Shown: positions 1 through 9,581 of the stretch, piece after piece
How the letters are laid out: each line of letters begins with the position of its first letter
Numbering within the stretch: position 1 is the first letter of the stretch
Assembly: GCF_020148105.1 (NCBI RefSeq)
Contig: NZ_JAHLZE010000034.1
Coordinates: forward strand, 62,001-126,000
From: Methanobrevibacter sp. TMH8
GTDB lineage: Archaea; Methanobacteriota; Methanobacteria; Methanobacteriales; Methanobacteriaceae
DNA: 64,000 bases
Direction of reading: 5' to 3'
Program-made: the position numbers and the translations under genes
The notes under the pieces: model-generated
Seen by the model: the letters and a program-made list of their open reading frames with translations, nothing else
The model's database searches: none
What the model was told of the DNA's origin: nothing

Positions 1-903
1 GAAGAAATTCATGCAAAAGTTATTGTTGGTGCTGATGGTTCTAAATCATTCATTTCTGGATTATTTAATAAAGAATTTAAATATTTCAATGCTTCACAAT
101 ATTTGATTAAGACTGATACTTCTTTTGATTTTAATAATAATGATATTAGAAGGGGTAATAGTACTAATAATACTAATAATAAAAATAATTGTAGTAATAG
201 TGATAATAATTATAATAATAATCCACGAATCGATTTTGTAGATATTTTTGCTATTTCAAAGATTTTACCTGGTTTCCTATGGTGTATTCCAACTTCAAAA
301 AATAGGTATAGGATAGGATTATTTTCAAATAATAATTATAAAGATCAAAAAAAGGTATTAAATGAATTTTTAGATAATGATAATAGATTTAATAACTGTA
401 CTGTTCTTGAAAGATATCATGGAAAAATTCCTATTTTTGAAAAGAATAAAAAACTTGTTAATGAAAGGATTATTCTTATTGGTGATGCAGCATCACAACT
501 AAAACCTACTACTGGGGGAGGACTCATTATTGGTTTTGATACTTGTAATATAGCTAAAGATGCTATTATAAAATTTTTAGATAAAACTAATGAGGATAAT
601 AATAAAAATGAAAATAATAATTTAGATTTATTAAAAGATTATGAAAAAAATTTCAAGAAAAAATATTCTAAAGAGCTTAGTTATCAACTTAAAGTTCAAA
701 AAACGATTGAAATACTTTCTGATGAAGATTTAGATTATATGTTCACTAAACTTAAGGATAAAAATGCTGAAGAAATTATCTCTAAATATGGAGATATGGA
801 TAAACAGTCTGTATTAGTAAAAGAATTCATAAAGAGAGGGTTAATTTTTTCAATCATTCCAAAAGTTTTTTTCAGAAAATTAATAAATATATGGTCTATT
901 TAA
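1..903 (+). CDS. Geranylgeranyl reductase family FAD-dependent oxidoreductase (5'-truncated)
   Basis: The reading frame is open from the first base of the window, so the N-terminus with the dinucleotide-binding Rossmann motif lies outside; no internal start should be taken as the true one. The visible part begins with a VIVGADGS segment and later has the FAD-contacting LIGDAASQLKPTTGGG block, both characteristic of the geranylgeranyl reductase/FixC-like flavoproteins that in archaea saturate isoprenoid chains of membrane lipids. Between them is an Asn-rich insertion (about residues 45-75 of the visible part) encoded by AAT-rich sequence; similar inserts occur in other proteins of this window. 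Family assignment is solid; the precise substrate is not determined by what is visible. Confidence 0.8.
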   Translation, partial: EEIHAKVIVGADGSKSFISGLFNKEFKYFNASQYLIKTDTSFDFNNNDIRRGNSTNNTNNKNNCSNSDNNYNNNPRIDFVDIFAISKILPGFLWCIPTSKNRYRIGLFSNNNYKDQKKVLNEFLDNDNRFNNCTVLERYHGKIPIFEKNKKLVNERIILIGDAASQLKPTTGGGLIIGFDTCNIAKDAIIKFLDKTNEDNNKNENNNLDLLKDYEKNFKKKYSKELSYQLKVQKTIEILSDEDLDYMFTKLKDKNAEEIISKYGDMDKQSVLVKEFIKRGLIFSIIPKVFFRKLINIWSI

Positions 904-1243
904 TAGTTTTAATCATATTTAATGTAACTGGATATTATTATATTAATTATAATTTATTAAAATTATAATTTATTATTTTATTAAAATAAATTCTTTAAAT
1001 TTATTTAAATTTTTTATATTTCTTTAAATTTTTTATTATTTTTATAAATTTTTTATTTTTATAGGTTTAAAACCAAAGTTTTTTATTATTTTTTTAAAAT
1101 TATTTATTTTTATAAATTTAAAAATCAAACTTTTTTATTTTTAATAAATTTTTTTATTTTTATAGGTTTAAAACCAAAGTGTTTTTATTATTTAGAAAGA
1201 ATTTAGAAAGAATAATATATGTATAAATGATATAAATATAAGT
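904..1243. repeat. Intergenic region with ~50-nt-spaced repeat carrying GGTTTAAAACC palindrome
   Basis: A very T-rich 340-base gap. A ~36-base element ending in ATAGGTTTAAAACCAAAGT occurs at 1044-1079 and again at 1144-1180, differing by a one-base indel in a T tract. A decayed third copy (AAATTTAAAAATCAAAC) sits midway at about 1115-1131, giving a period near 50. Its core GGTTTAAAACC is a palindrome. It lies directly upstream of the flavoprotein gene, so it could be a regulator site or only a decayed tandem duplication. Confidence 0.6.
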
Positions 1244-1801
1244 ATGAAACCAAAAAAGATAGCTTGGGGAATTACTGGAGCTGGAGAAAAAATAGAAAAA
1301 ACTTATGAAACAATGGTTGATATTCAAGAAAAATATAGAGACCAAGTTGATATAAGGGTTTTTGTTTCAAATGCTGGAAAACAGGTTTTAAAGTTTTATA
1401 GATTATACAAAAAAATCCAAGAAAATTTTCAGCATGTTTCTTTTGAAGTAAACTCAAATGCTCCATTTTTAGCAGGAGATGTTCAGTTACATAAGTATGA
1501 ATTCTTACTAATTGCCCCTTGTACTTCTAACACAGTAGCTAAACTTGCAAGTAGAATTGGTGATACTATGATAACTAACGCGGTTATTATGGGACAAAAA
1601 TCTAGAGTTCCTATTCACATAATGCCTGTTGATTTTAAAGAAGGAGTTACTGTTACTAAAATTCCTAACGGTGATGATTTAATCCTTGAATTAACTGAAG
1701 AGGATATTGATTGCGTTAGAAAGGTATCTAAAATGAAAAATACTCATGTATTTGAAGCTACTGATAAAATATATGATGTATTTGAAAAATATGTTAAATA
1801 A
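1244..1801 (+). CDS. Archaeoflavoprotein AfpA / DmrX-type flavoprotein
   Basis: A 185-residue flavoprotein of the HFCD/AfpA fold. It begins with the phosphate-binding ITGAGEKIEKT loop and has the FMN-site segment LLIAPCTSNTVAKLASRIGDTM around residues 88-110, and its length matches the archaeal family. Related proteins in methanogens are annotated as archaeoflavoprotein AfpA or as acceptor-type dihydromethanopterin reductase (DmrX). They pass electrons from ferredoxin or NAD(P)H to FMN. The sequence supports the FMN fold; the electron donor and acceptor cannot be read from it. It appears monocistronic, preceded by the repeat-rich gap. No clear ribosome binding site is seen just before the ATG. 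Confidence 0.72.
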   Translation: MKPKKIAWGITGAGEKIEKTYETMVDIQEKYRDQVDIRVFVSNAGKQVLKFYRLYKKIQENFQHVSFEVNSNAPFLAGDVQLHKYEFLLIAPCTSNTVAKLASRIGDTMITNAVIMGQKSRVPIHIMPVDFKEGVTVTKIPNGDDLILELTEEDIDCVRKVSKMKNTHVFEATDKIYDVFEKYVK

Positions 1802-2066
1802 TAATTGATAAAAGAATAAAAACATAACATATAAAACATAAAATATAAAAAATAATATATAAAGATTTAATGATTATAAAGATTTTAAAGATTCTAAAAA
1901 TGATATAATGGGATTGTATTTCTGTTAAAATAATATTAATAGAATTATTAATAAAATATATGTAATATTAATATGAGAACAAAAATTAAATCAATTAAAA
2001 TGTTTATTCATCTAATTAATAAAAAAATAAGAATCAAATCCTTTTAAACCATTTTAAATCCTTTAA

Positions 2067-2426
2067 TTATACACATCCTCCACAGCTTGGAAGATCATCA
2101 TCTGCATCATTGTTTTTTAGTTCTTGCAATGTTACTGATAAAAAATAATATTCAAATCCAGCTTCATCTTTTTGTTGAAGTAAAGGAGCCACTCCTTTAA
2201 AATAGCATTGAACTTCTCCTGTATTACCAATATCGTATGTTAATGGTTGAGAACTTTTAAACCCTTCAAAAAAATTTTTTATTTCTTCTATATTTTCTTG
2301 AGGAGTTCTAAAATTTACAGTCAATATTCCTTCTTGTCTGGCTTTTAATCCTACAAATTTTTCAGGAACTTCTATTTTTTCACCAGAATCTCTTTTAAAA
2401 ATGATATTTTCAGATATTTCAGACAT
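2067..2426 (-). CDS. Conserved small protein with C-terminal CGGCV tail, unknown function
   Basis: A 119-residue soluble protein when started at the internal ATG (MSEISE...), which is preceded by a GGGAAAAGGCG stretch. The frame continues 13 codons further upstream to another ATG, but that extension is lysine-rich and lacks a better ribosome binding site. The body is a mix of predicted strands and helices with no catalytic motif I recognise. The last residues are DDLPSCGGCV: two cysteines in a C-x-x-C-V terminus, which could bind a metal or be redox-active. It stands alone between two long AT-rich gaps, convergent to the flavoprotein. I do not recognise the family, and no function is assigned. 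Confidence 0.6.
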   Translation of the reverse strand: MSEISENIIFKRDSGEKIEVPEKFVGLKARQEGILTVNFRTPQENIEEIKNFFEGFKSSQPLTYDIGNTGEVQCYFKGVAPLLQQKDEAGFEYYFLSVTLQELKNNDADDDLPSCGGCV

Positions 2427-3037
2427 ATTTTCGCCTTTTCCCTTTTTAATATAGTGTTTTTTCAATTATTTAATATAACTATTAATATACTTATTAATAT
2501 ACTTATTAATTCTACTTATTTATTAATAAATATACAATAAATATATTATTCACTATGATATATTATATTATTATATAATTTAGCATTGCTTACTAATTAA
2601 TTTTTCTTATATTTTTCTTATTTTCACTATTTTTTCATTTATTTTTATTATAATTCTATTTACAATTTTATTCATATCTAATTTTCATTAAATTAATTTT
2701 ATTTCTATAATTTTTTATATTTTTATAACTTTTTATATTTTTTTTAAAAAAATTCATTGTATTTTTTATATTTTTTATAATTTTTAGATTATTTCTAATA
2801 ATCATTATTAATAATGATAATTATAATAAGATTTATATTGTTAAAAAAACATAATATTTCATGTTAAAAAACTTATATTTTAAAGTTAAAATAAAATTTT
2901 TTAAAGTTTATAAGAATAATCATAATAATAATCATAATAATCAGTGTTAAATTTTATTCATGAAATAATGTTTATTAATATGTATAAATACTTAAAAGTA
3001 CTTATTGAATTATTTAATTTTGGGAGAGGTGTTGGTT
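2427..3037. other. AT-rich intergenic region with tandem CTTATTAATATA repeats and regulator promoter
   Basis: About 600 bases separate two divergent genes. Near 2478-2520 there are two to three imperfect copies of a 14-base unit (ACTTATTAATATA). The rest is low-complexity AT sequence with no reading frame carrying a ribosome binding site. The promoter of the downstream regulator is described separately. Confidence 0.5.
2981..3000 (+). promoter_or_regulatory. TATA box plus TACTT-aa-AAGTA inverted repeat (candidate operator)
   Basis: TGTATAAATA (2981-2990) is a good archaeal TATA element. It is abutted by TACTTAAAAGTA (2989-3000), a 5-bp inverted repeat with a 2-base centre. The expected start of transcription lies about 10 bases further on, so a protein bound at the repeat would block polymerase. 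The neighbouring gene encodes an HTH regulator, so autorepression is a reasonable inference. Confidence 0.4.
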
Positions 3038-3589
3038 TTGAAGGAAACTATCAAAGATATTGGTGCTAGAGTAAAAGAACTTAGAGAATTATCTGATTTT
3101 ACAACAAAAGAAATGGCTGAAGAATGTAAAATTAGTGAAATAGAATATATTGAGTATGAAAATGGTGAAAAAGATATTCCTGCAAGTGTTCTCTATGAAA
3201 TAGCTCATAAGTTTAAAGTGGATATGGGATTACTTCTTACTGGGGAAGAAACTCGAATGCATATATTTAACGTTACTAGAAAGGGTGATGGAGTTTCAGT
3301 AGAGCGTAGAAAACAATATAAATATGAAAATCTCGGAGAAAAGTTTATTCATAAGAAAGGTGAAACCTTCATTGTAACTGTTGAGCCAAAAGATATTGAT
3401 AAACCTAGTACTAATACTCATCCAGGTCAAGAATTTAATTATATTTTGGAAGGTTCATTAAAATTGTTTATTCATAATAATGAGCTAGTTTTAAACGAAG
3501 GAGATTCAATTTTCTTTGATTCAACTTATGAACATGCAATGAAAGCGTTAAATAATAAACCCGCTAAATTTTTAGCAGTTATATTATAA
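3038..3589 (+). CDS. XRE-family HTH-cupin transcriptional regulator, copy 1
   Basis: An N-terminal XRE helix-turn-helix (about residues 5-62, with [19 protein letters not shown]) is joined to a C-terminal cupin_2 barrel ([20 protein letters not shown]... EHAMKAL). This is the usual layout of small-ligand-responsive repressors. I chose the TTG start because GGGAGAGGTG lies six bases before it and because the neighbouring paralogue aligns from the same point; a TTG further upstream lacks a ribosome binding site. It sits 146 bases before an acyl-CoA synthetase gene and is closely similar to a second regulator in front of a second synthetase. The likely role is ligand-dependent control of the adjacent synthetase and oxidoreductase genes; the ligand may be an organic acid or its CoA ester (inference). 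Confidence 0.85.
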   Translation: MKETIKDIGARVKELRELSDFTTKEMAEECKISEIEYIEYENGEKDIPASVLYEIAHKFKVDMGLLLTGEETRMHIFNVTRKGDGVSVERRKQYKYENLGEKFIHKKGETFIVTVEPKDIDKPSTNTHPGQEFNYILEGSLKLFIHNNELVLNEGDSIFFDSTYEHAMKALNNKPAKFLAVIL

Positions 3590-3735
3590 TTAAGTTTTTT
3601 ACATTTATATAAAGATTAAATTATTAAATAAATAATCTATTTATAGTAATTAAACATCAATAAACTAATAATAAACTAATTTATCTAAAGATTTTATATT
3701 AATTAAAAAATAAATCATATTTATGAGGCAATTAA

Positions 3736-5412
3736 ATGTCATCCTTAATTAAAGATTTTGTTAATAGAGTTGAATTTGACTCTTATGAAGATTTTAAAAA
3801 TAATTTCGAATTTAAAGTTCCAGAAAACTTTAACTTTGCATATGATGTTGTTGATAGATATGCTAAAGAAGACCCTGAAAAGTTAGCACTTTTATGGTGT
3901 AATGATGAAGGTGAAGAAGAAAAATTCACATTTGCGGATATGAAGAGGTATTCTGATAAGGCAGCAAATTTAATAAAAAGTTATGGAATCAAAAAAGGCA
4001 ATAAAGTAATGCTTACTTTAAAAAATCGTTACGAATTTTGGTTTTCAATCATAGCTCTTCATAAAATTGGAGCTATTCCTGTTCCAGCTACCCACATGCT
4101 CAAGAAGAAAGATATTGTTTATAGAATTGAAAAAGCTACTATTGATATGGTAATATCTGTTGATGATTCTGAGCTTTTGGCTGAATTTGACAAAGCTGAG
4201 TTAGATTTAGGAATTAAATTGAAAAAATTAGTAGTTTCTGCTAATAAGAAATCTTTTGAGGGTTGGGATGATTTTAAAGAATCTCTTGAAAATGTAGGTG
4301 CTGATTTTAATAGGCCTACTGATGATGAAGCTACTAAAAATGAAGATATTATGATTCTTTACTTCTCTTCTGGAACTTCTGGTCAACCTAAGATGGTAGG
4401 ACATGATTTCAGATATCCCTTAGCTCATATTATAACATCTAAATATTGGCACAATGCTATTGAAAATGGACTTCACCATACTTCTGCTGATACTGGATGG
4501 ATGAAAGCTGTTTGGGGAGGTCTTTATGGGCAATGGATTGTAGGCACTGGTGTTTTTATTTATGATTATGATAGATTTAATCCAGTAAATCTAATTGAAA
4601 AAATTGAAAAATACCAAATTAACACTTTTTGTGCACCTCCTACTATATATAGATTCCTTATTAAAGAAGATTTATCTAAATATGATTTTAGTAGCTTAAG
4701 TTATTGTACAACTGCTGGTGAACCACTAAATCCAGAAGTCTATAATAAAGTCCAAGATATATTTGGATTGAAGCTAAAAGAAGGATTTGGTCAAACTGAA
4801 ACTGTAATTAGCGTAGCTAACTTTGTGTGGATGGATCCAAAACCAGGATCAATGGGTAAACCTGCTCCTTGCTTTAATGTGAGTTTGTTAAATGATGATG
4901 ATAAAGAAGTTGATGTTGGGGATGAAGGTGAAATTTCTATAGAAACTTCTAATATGCCTCCTGGCCTTTTCAAAGGTTATTATAGGGATGAAGAAAAAAC
5001 TAATGAAGTATGGTATGATAATTATTATCATAGTGGAGATACAGCTTGGAAAGATGAAGATGGGTTCTTATGGTTTGTTGGTAGAAATGATGATATTATT
5101 AAAAGTTCTGGTTATAGAATCGGTCCTTTTGAAGTTGAAAGTGCTCTGATTTCTCATCGTAGTGTTTTAGAATGTGCTATTACTGGAACTCCTGATCCTA
5201 TACGTGGTCAGATTGTTAAAGCTACAATTGTTCTTTCAAAAGGTTATGAACCAACAGATGAACTTAAAAAAGAACTTCAAGATCATGTTAAACTTATTAC
5301 AGCTCCTTATAAATATCCTCGTGTTATTAAATTTGTAGATGAACTTCCGAAAACTATTAGTGGCAAAATTAGACGAGTTAAAATAAGAAATGAGGATAAA
5401 ATTAAATCTTAA
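3736..5412 (+). CDS. AMP-forming acyl-CoA synthetase (medium/branched-chain type), copy 1
   Basis: A 558-residue member of the acyl-adenylate-forming superfamily. The ATP-binding P-loop [10 protein letters not shown] is at about 211-220, the aromatic/hinge motif GEGFGQTET-like region (EGFGQTET) near 350, and the catalytic lysine motif KTISGKIRR at the C-terminus. HTSADTGW and [11 protein letters not shown] blocks are typical of medium-chain (ACSM-like) synthetases rather than of acetyl-CoA synthetase. It makes acyl-CoA from a free acid, ATP and CoA in the cytoplasm. The start ATG follows GAGGCAATTAA. Within the acyl-pocket block it reads [11 protein letters not shown], where the paralogue has the more usual [11 protein letters not shown], suggesting a different substrate. 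Context next to a CoA-dependent 2-oxoacid oxidoreductase suggests it feeds that enzyme. Confidence 0.85.
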   Translation: MSSLIKDFVNRVEFDSYEDFKNNFEFKVPENFNFAYDVVDRYAKEDPEKLALLWCNDEGEEEKFTFADMKRYSDKAANLIKSYGIKKGNKVMLTLKNRYEFWFSIIALHKIGAIPVPATHMLKKKDIVYRIEKATIDMVISVDDSELLAEFDKAELDLGIKLKKLVVSANKKSFEGWDDFKESLENVGADFNRPTDDEATKNEDIMILYFSSGTSGQPKMVGHDFRYPLAHIITSKYWHNAIENGLHHTSADTGWMKAVWGGLYGQWIVGTGVFIYDYDRFNPVNLIEKIEKYQINTFCAPPTIYRFLIKEDLSKYDFSSLSYCTTAGEPLNPEVYNKVQDIFGLKLKEGFGQTETVISVANFVWMDPKPGSMGKPAPCFNVSLLNDDDKEVDVGDEGEISIETSNMPPGLFKGYYRDEEKTNEVWYDNYYHSGDTAWKDEDGFLWFVGRNDDIIKSSGYRIGPFEVESALISHRSVLECAITGTPDPIRGQIVKATIVLSKGYEPTDELKKELQDHVKLITAPYKYPRVIKFVDELPKTISGKIRRVKIRNEDKIKS

Positions 5413-5499
5413 TTATAAAAATAATGTTATTATTAAATATTATTAGATATTATTAAATATTATTATTAGATATTATTATTAAATGAATGGGTGTTTATA

Positions 5500-6051
5500 T
5501 TGAAGGATATTGTGAGAGATATTGGATTTAGAGTTAAAGAACTTCGAGAACTTTCTGATATTTCTATAGAAAAAATAGCTAAAGAACTTAATATTAATAA
5601 TGAAGATTATGTTCTTTATGAAAATGGTGAAAAAGATATTCCTGTAAGTATTCTATATGAAATATCTCAAATATTAAATGTAGATATGGGACTTTTAGTT
5701 TCTGGTGAAGAAACTAGGATGCATATATTTAATATCACTCGTTCTGGAAAAGGAGTTCCAATTGAACAAAGAGAAGGTTATGAATGTGAAAATTTAGCTG
5801 ATAGATTTGTTCATAAAAAATTGGAAACTATGACAGTAAAAGTAGAACCTAGTAATGATAAACCACCTTTAAATTCTCATCCAGGTCAAGAGTTTAATTA
5901 TGTATTAGAGGGGTCATTGATGTTATATATACATAATCGTGAAATAATTCTCAATGAAGGCGATTCAATTTTCTTTGATTCAAATTATGAACATGCAATG
6001 AAGGCTTTAAACAATAAAAAGGCTAAATTTTTAGCTGTAATTGTACAATGA
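5500..6051 (+). CDS. XRE-family HTH-cupin transcriptional regulator, copy 2
   Basis: This has the same architecture as the upstream regulator: an XRE HTH ([20 protein letters not shown]) followed by a cupin barrel ([20 protein letters not shown]... EHAMKAL). The two align over their whole length, including the GEKDIP and [22 protein letters not shown] linker. I take the TTG start preceded by GGGTG; a GTG nine bases upstream overlaps that ribosome binding site and is less likely. It lies 87 bases after synthetase copy 1 and 148 bases before synthetase copy 2, so regulator and synthetase were duplicated as a unit. The HTH recognition region differs more than the cupin, so the two may bind different operators. 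Confidence 0.85.
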   Translation: MKDIVRDIGFRVKELRELSDISIEKIAKELNINNEDYVLYENGEKDIPVSILYEISQILNVDMGLLVSGEETRMHIFNITRSGKGVPIEQREGYECENLADRFVHKKLETMTVKVEPSNDKPPLNSHPGQEFNYVLEGSLMLYIHNREIILNEGDSIFFDSNYEHAMKALNNKKAKFLAVIVQ

Positions 6052-6199
6052 ATAAAATAAATTAATTAACTTTATTAATTAGATTATTAAATAATTAGAT
6101 TATTAATTAATTATATTAATTAAGTTTATTAAATTTATTAAATATAATATAATAATATTATAATTATTAACTAACAATCAGATTTACTAGAGGTATTTA

Positions 6200-7885
6200 A
6201 TGTCATCATTAACTAAAGAATTTGTTAATAGAGTTGAATTTGAATCTTATGAAGACTTTAAGGAAAATTTTAAGTTTAAAATTCCAGAAAACTTTAATTT
6301 TGCTTTTGATGTTGTAGATAGATATGCTGAAGAAGATCCAGAAAAGATTGCTCTTATTTGGTGTAATGATTATGGGGATGAAGAAATATTCACATTTTCT
6401 GATATGAAAAAATACAGTAATAAAACAGCTAACTTCTTTAAAAATCTTGGAATAAATAAAGGAGACTCTGTGATGCTTACTGTGAAAAACCGTTTTGAAT
6501 TTTGGTTTTCTATGATGGCTCTTCATAAAATTGGAGCAATACCTATTCCAGCTACTCATATGTTGAAAGTTAAAGATATGGTTTATAGAATTGAAAGTGC
6601 TTCGGTAGATGCTATATTATCTGTAGATGAGGGAGATTTAATCAAAGACTTTGAAAAAGCTGAAAAAGACTTGGACATTAATCCACCACTTAAAAAAATT
6701 TTTGTTGGAGATAAAACAGGTGAAAAACAAATCGATGGTTGGTTAAATTTTACTAAAGAAATAAGTAATGCTTCTGATAGTTTCCCTAGACCAACTGGAG
6801 AAGAAGCTACAACAAATGAAGATAAATTTTTAATTTATTTCTCTTCTGGGACTTGTGGACAACCTAAAATGGTTTTACATGATTTTACTTATCCTATAGG
6901 ACATATCATCACTGCTCAATATTGGCATAATGTAGTAGAAGATGGAATACATCATACTTCTGCTGATACTGGTTGGGCTAAAACTAGCTGGGGATCTTTA
7001 TATGGTCAATGGATAGCTGGAACTGGGTTGTTTATATATGATTATGATAGATTTGATGCATTAAATCTTCTTGATAAAGTTGCAGAATATAAAGTTAATA
7101 CATTCTGTGCTCCTCCCACGATATATAGATTCCTTATTAAAGAAGATTTATCTGATCATGATTTCAGTAATTGGACTTATGCAACAACTGCAGGAGAACC
7201 ATTAAATCCTGAAGTTTTCAATAAATTTCATGAAATATCTGGTCTAAAAATAAGAGAAGGTTTTGGTCAAAGTGAAACTGTAGTTATTATAGCTAATTTT
7301 CTCTGGTTAGAACCCCGTCCAGGATCTATGGGAAAAATCGCTCCAACATTTAATATTGAACTTCTTGATAGTGAAGAAAAAATTGTTGATATTGGTGAAG
7401 AAGGAGAAATAACTATAAATGTCGAAGATGGTGTTCCTACAGGATTATTTAAAGAATATTATAAAAATGACGAAAAAAATGCAGAAACCTGGTATAATGG
7501 ACATTACCATAGTGGAGATACTGCATGGGTTGATGAAGATGATTATCTTTGGTTCATTGGAAGAACTGATGATATTATTAAAAGTTCTGGTTATAGAATC
7601 GGTCCTTTTGAAGTTGAAAGTGCATTAGTATCTCATCCTAGTGTTTTAGAATGCGCTATTACAGGCTACCCAGATTCAATTAGGGGACAAGTTGTTAAAT
7701 CTACAATTGTTCTTGCAAAAGGATATGAACCTTCTGAAGAACTTAAAAAAGAAATACAAAATCATGTAAAAAAGGTTACTGCTCCTTATAAATACCCAAG
7801 AATTGTTGAGTTTGTAGATGAATTACCAAAAACTATTAGTGGTAAAATTAAAAGAAAAGAAATTAGAATAGATGATGAAAAATAG
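6200..7885 (+). CDS. AMP-forming acyl-CoA synthetase (medium/branched-chain type), copy 2
   Basis: A 561-residue paralogue of the preceding synthetase, similar throughout. The ATP loop reads [10 protein letters not shown] with a cysteine in place of the second serine; downstream are EGFGQSET and the C-terminal KTISGKIKR lysine motif. The acyl-pocket block [11 protein letters not shown] matches the common ACSM form. AGAGGTATTTA precedes the ATG. It ends 107 bases before a ferredoxin-type subunit that opens the 2-oxoacid:ferredoxin oxidoreductase genes. The likely role is activation of a branched-chain or aryl acid to its CoA thioester for reductive carboxylation. Activity and substrate are inferred, as is any division of labour with copy 1. 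Confidence 0.85.
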   Translation: MSSLTKEFVNRVEFESYEDFKENFKFKIPENFNFAFDVVDRYAEEDPEKIALIWCNDYGDEEIFTFSDMKKYSNKTANFFKNLGINKGDSVMLTVKNRFEFWFSMMALHKIGAIPIPATHMLKVKDMVYRIESASVDAILSVDEGDLIKDFEKAEKDLDINPPLKKIFVGDKTGEKQIDGWLNFTKEISNASDSFPRPTGEEATTNEDKFLIYFSSGTCGQPKMVLHDFTYPIGHIITAQYWHNVVEDGIHHTSADTGWAKTSWGSLYGQWIAGTGLFIYDYDRFDALNLLDKVAEYKVNTFCAPPTIYRFLIKEDLSDHDFSNWTYATTAGEPLNPEVFNKFHEISGLKIREGFGQSETVVIIANFLWLEPRPGSMGKIAPTFNIELLDSEEKIVDIGEEGEITINVEDGVPTGLFKEYYKNDEKNAETWYNGHYHSGDTAWVDEDDYLWFIGRTDDIIKSSGYRIGPFEVESALVSHPSVLECAITGYPDSIRGQVVKSTIVLAKGYEPSEELKKEIQNHVKKVTAPYKYPRIVEFVDELPKTISGKIKRKEIRIDDEK

Positions 7886-7992
7886 TTTTTTAGAAATAGC
7901 TTTTATTTTATAAGCTTATTTTTATTTATTATTTATATTATTATCTTATTAAATATTATTTATTACTAAATTTATTATATGAAGGGATAAAA

Positions 7993-8274
7993 TTGACAAA
8001 ATCTAAAGAAAGACCACAACCTTTTCCAGTTATTCATAAAAATCAGTGTAAAGGATGTAATAGATGTGTTATCACTTGTAAAAATAATGCTCTTGAAATA
8101 AGTGAAGATCTTAATGATAGTGGTTATAATTATGCAGAGTTTAAAGGTGAGGGATGTAATGGTTGTGGAGACTGTTATTATACTTGTCCAGAACCTTTAG
8201 CTATTGAAATCCACATCCCAAAACGTAAAAGGAAAAAATCAAATATTGAAAACAATGATAAGGAGGGAAATTAA
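7993..8274 (+). CDS. vorC: 2-oxoacid:ferredoxin oxidoreductase, ferredoxin-like (delta/VorC) subunit
   Basis: A 93-residue protein with two [4Fe-4S] motifs, CKGCNRCVITC and CNGCGDCYYTCP, the second with the extra spacing expected of the delta subunit of archaeal 2-oxoacid oxidoreductases. It carries electrons between the catalytic site and external ferredoxin. The TTG start is supported by GAAGGGAT seven bases upstream. The next gene starts directly after its stop codon, so the two are translationally linked. Gene order ferredoxin-alpha-(beta-gamma) fits the three-gene Vor enzyme of Methanobacteriales. The vor name rests on this layout and on the alpha-subunit sequence, and is somewhat less certain than the family. 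Confidence 0.8.
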   Translation: MTKSKERPQPFPVIHKNQCKGCNRCVITCKNNALEISEDLNDSGYNYAEFKGEGCNGCGDCYYTCPEPLAIEIHIPKRKRKKSNIENNDKEGN

Positions 8275-9558
8275 ATGGTTAATCAAATGATTAAAGAAAA
8301 TAAGGATGCTCCAACTCATGCCGAATTTTCAGTGAGTACAGGTACTCAAATGATCAAAGGGAATACTGCAGTTATTATTGGGGCTATGTATGCAGGTTGT
8401 GATTGTTTCTTTGGTTATCCTATTACTCCAGCTAGTGAAATTCTCCATGAAGCTTCAAAATATTTCCCAAAAGTTGGGAGAAAATTTGTACAAGCTGAAA
8501 GTGAGGAAGCGGCTATAAATATGGTTTATGGTGGTGCTTCAGCAGGGCATAGGGTAATGACAGCTTCTTCCGGACCAGGTATTAGTTTAAAACAGGAGGG
8601 AATTACATTTTTAGCGGGAACAGAACTTCCATCTGTTATTGTTGATATTATGAGAGCAGGTCCAGGTCTTGGAAACATAGGTCCTGAACAAGGGGATTAT
8701 AATCAGATTGTTAAAGGTGGAGGTCATGGTAATTATAAAAGTATAGTTCTTGCTCCAAATAGTGTTCAAGAAATGTGTGATCTCACAATGAAAGCTTTTA
8801 CACTAGCTGATAAATATAGAACGCCTGTTGTTGTTTTAGCTGATGCTGTTCTTGGACAAATGGCTGAACCTCTTCGTTTTCCTGAGGTTGCTATTGATCA
8901 TAAACCTGATGACTCATGGGCAGTTCGAGGAAATAAAGAAACTATGAAAAATCTTGTCACTTCAATTTTTCTTGATTTTGATCAACTTGAAGATTTTAAT
9001 GAAGAACTTCAAGTTAAATATAATGAAATTGAGGAAAAAGAAGTAGATTTTGAAGAATATATGATTTCAGGAAATGATATTGAAGATGCTGAAATTATCC
9101 TTGTAGCTTATGGAATTAGTAGTAGATTAGCTAGGTCTGCAGTTGATATTGCAAGGGAAGAAATGGGGATTAAAATAGGATTACTTAGACCAATATCTCT
9201 TTTCCCATTTCCAAGTAAAAGAATTGCAAAATATGCTAAGAAAGGTTGCGAATTTATTTCTGTTGAAATGAGTAATGGTCAAATGAGGGAAGATATTAAG
9301 TTAGCTGCTAACTGTGCAATTTCTGATTGTAAAGATATTCATCTGGTTAATAGAATGGGTGGTAACTTAATTGAGGTTAAAGATATTCTTGAAAAAATAT
9401 ATGATTTAGCTGAATGTGAGCAATGTAAAATAGACTTAGCTAAAGATTATCCTCATAGGGATAAAGATGATGATCAGCATGATGAACCATATATTGATTC
9501 TAATTATAAAGATGGTATGATTGATGAAGATGATGTTAAATATCAAATTATTGATTAA
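8275..9558 (+). CDS. vorB: 2-oxoacid:ferredoxin oxidoreductase alpha subunit (VorB-like)
   Basis: 427 residues, with the pyrimidine-binding block [18 protein letters not shown] followed by [11 protein letters not shown] near the N-terminus, then [12 protein letters not shown] and the [18 protein letters not shown] region. These define the alpha subunit of the thiamine-dependent 2-oxoacid:ferredoxin oxidoreductases, and the sequence resembles the methanogen VorB set more than pyruvate or indolepyruvate enzymes. The complex interconverts a 2-oxoacid with acyl-CoA, CO2 and reduced ferredoxin. In hydrogenotrophic methanogens it runs mainly in the biosynthetic (carboxylating) direction, which links it to the synthetases upstream and to the ferredoxin-reducing Eha hydrogenase elsewhere in the window. 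The start follows GGAGGGAAATTAA. The C-terminal ~60 residues are an acidic tail. Confidence 0.8.
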   Translation: MVNQMIKENKDAPTHAEFSVSTGTQMIKGNTAVIIGAMYAGCDCFFGYPITPASEILHEASKYFPKVGRKFVQAESEEAAINMVYGGASAGHRVMTASSGPGISLKQEGITFLAGTELPSVIVDIMRAGPGLGNIGPEQGDYNQIVKGGGHGNYKSIVLAPNSVQEMCDLTMKAFTLADKYRTPVVVLADAVLGQMAEPLRFPEVAIDHKPDDSWAVRGNKETMKNLVTSIFLDFDQLEDFNEELQVKYNEIEEKEVDFEEYMISGNDIEDAEIILVAYGISSRLARSAVDIAREEMGIKIGLLRPISLFPFPSKRIAKYAKKGCEFISVEMSNGQMREDIKLAANCAISDCKDIHLVNRMGGNLIEVKDILEKIYDLAECEQCKIDLAKDYPHRDKDDDQHDEPYIDSNYKDGMIDEDDVKYQIID

Positions 9559-9581
9559 ATAAATTTTTTGGAGGTGAAAAA

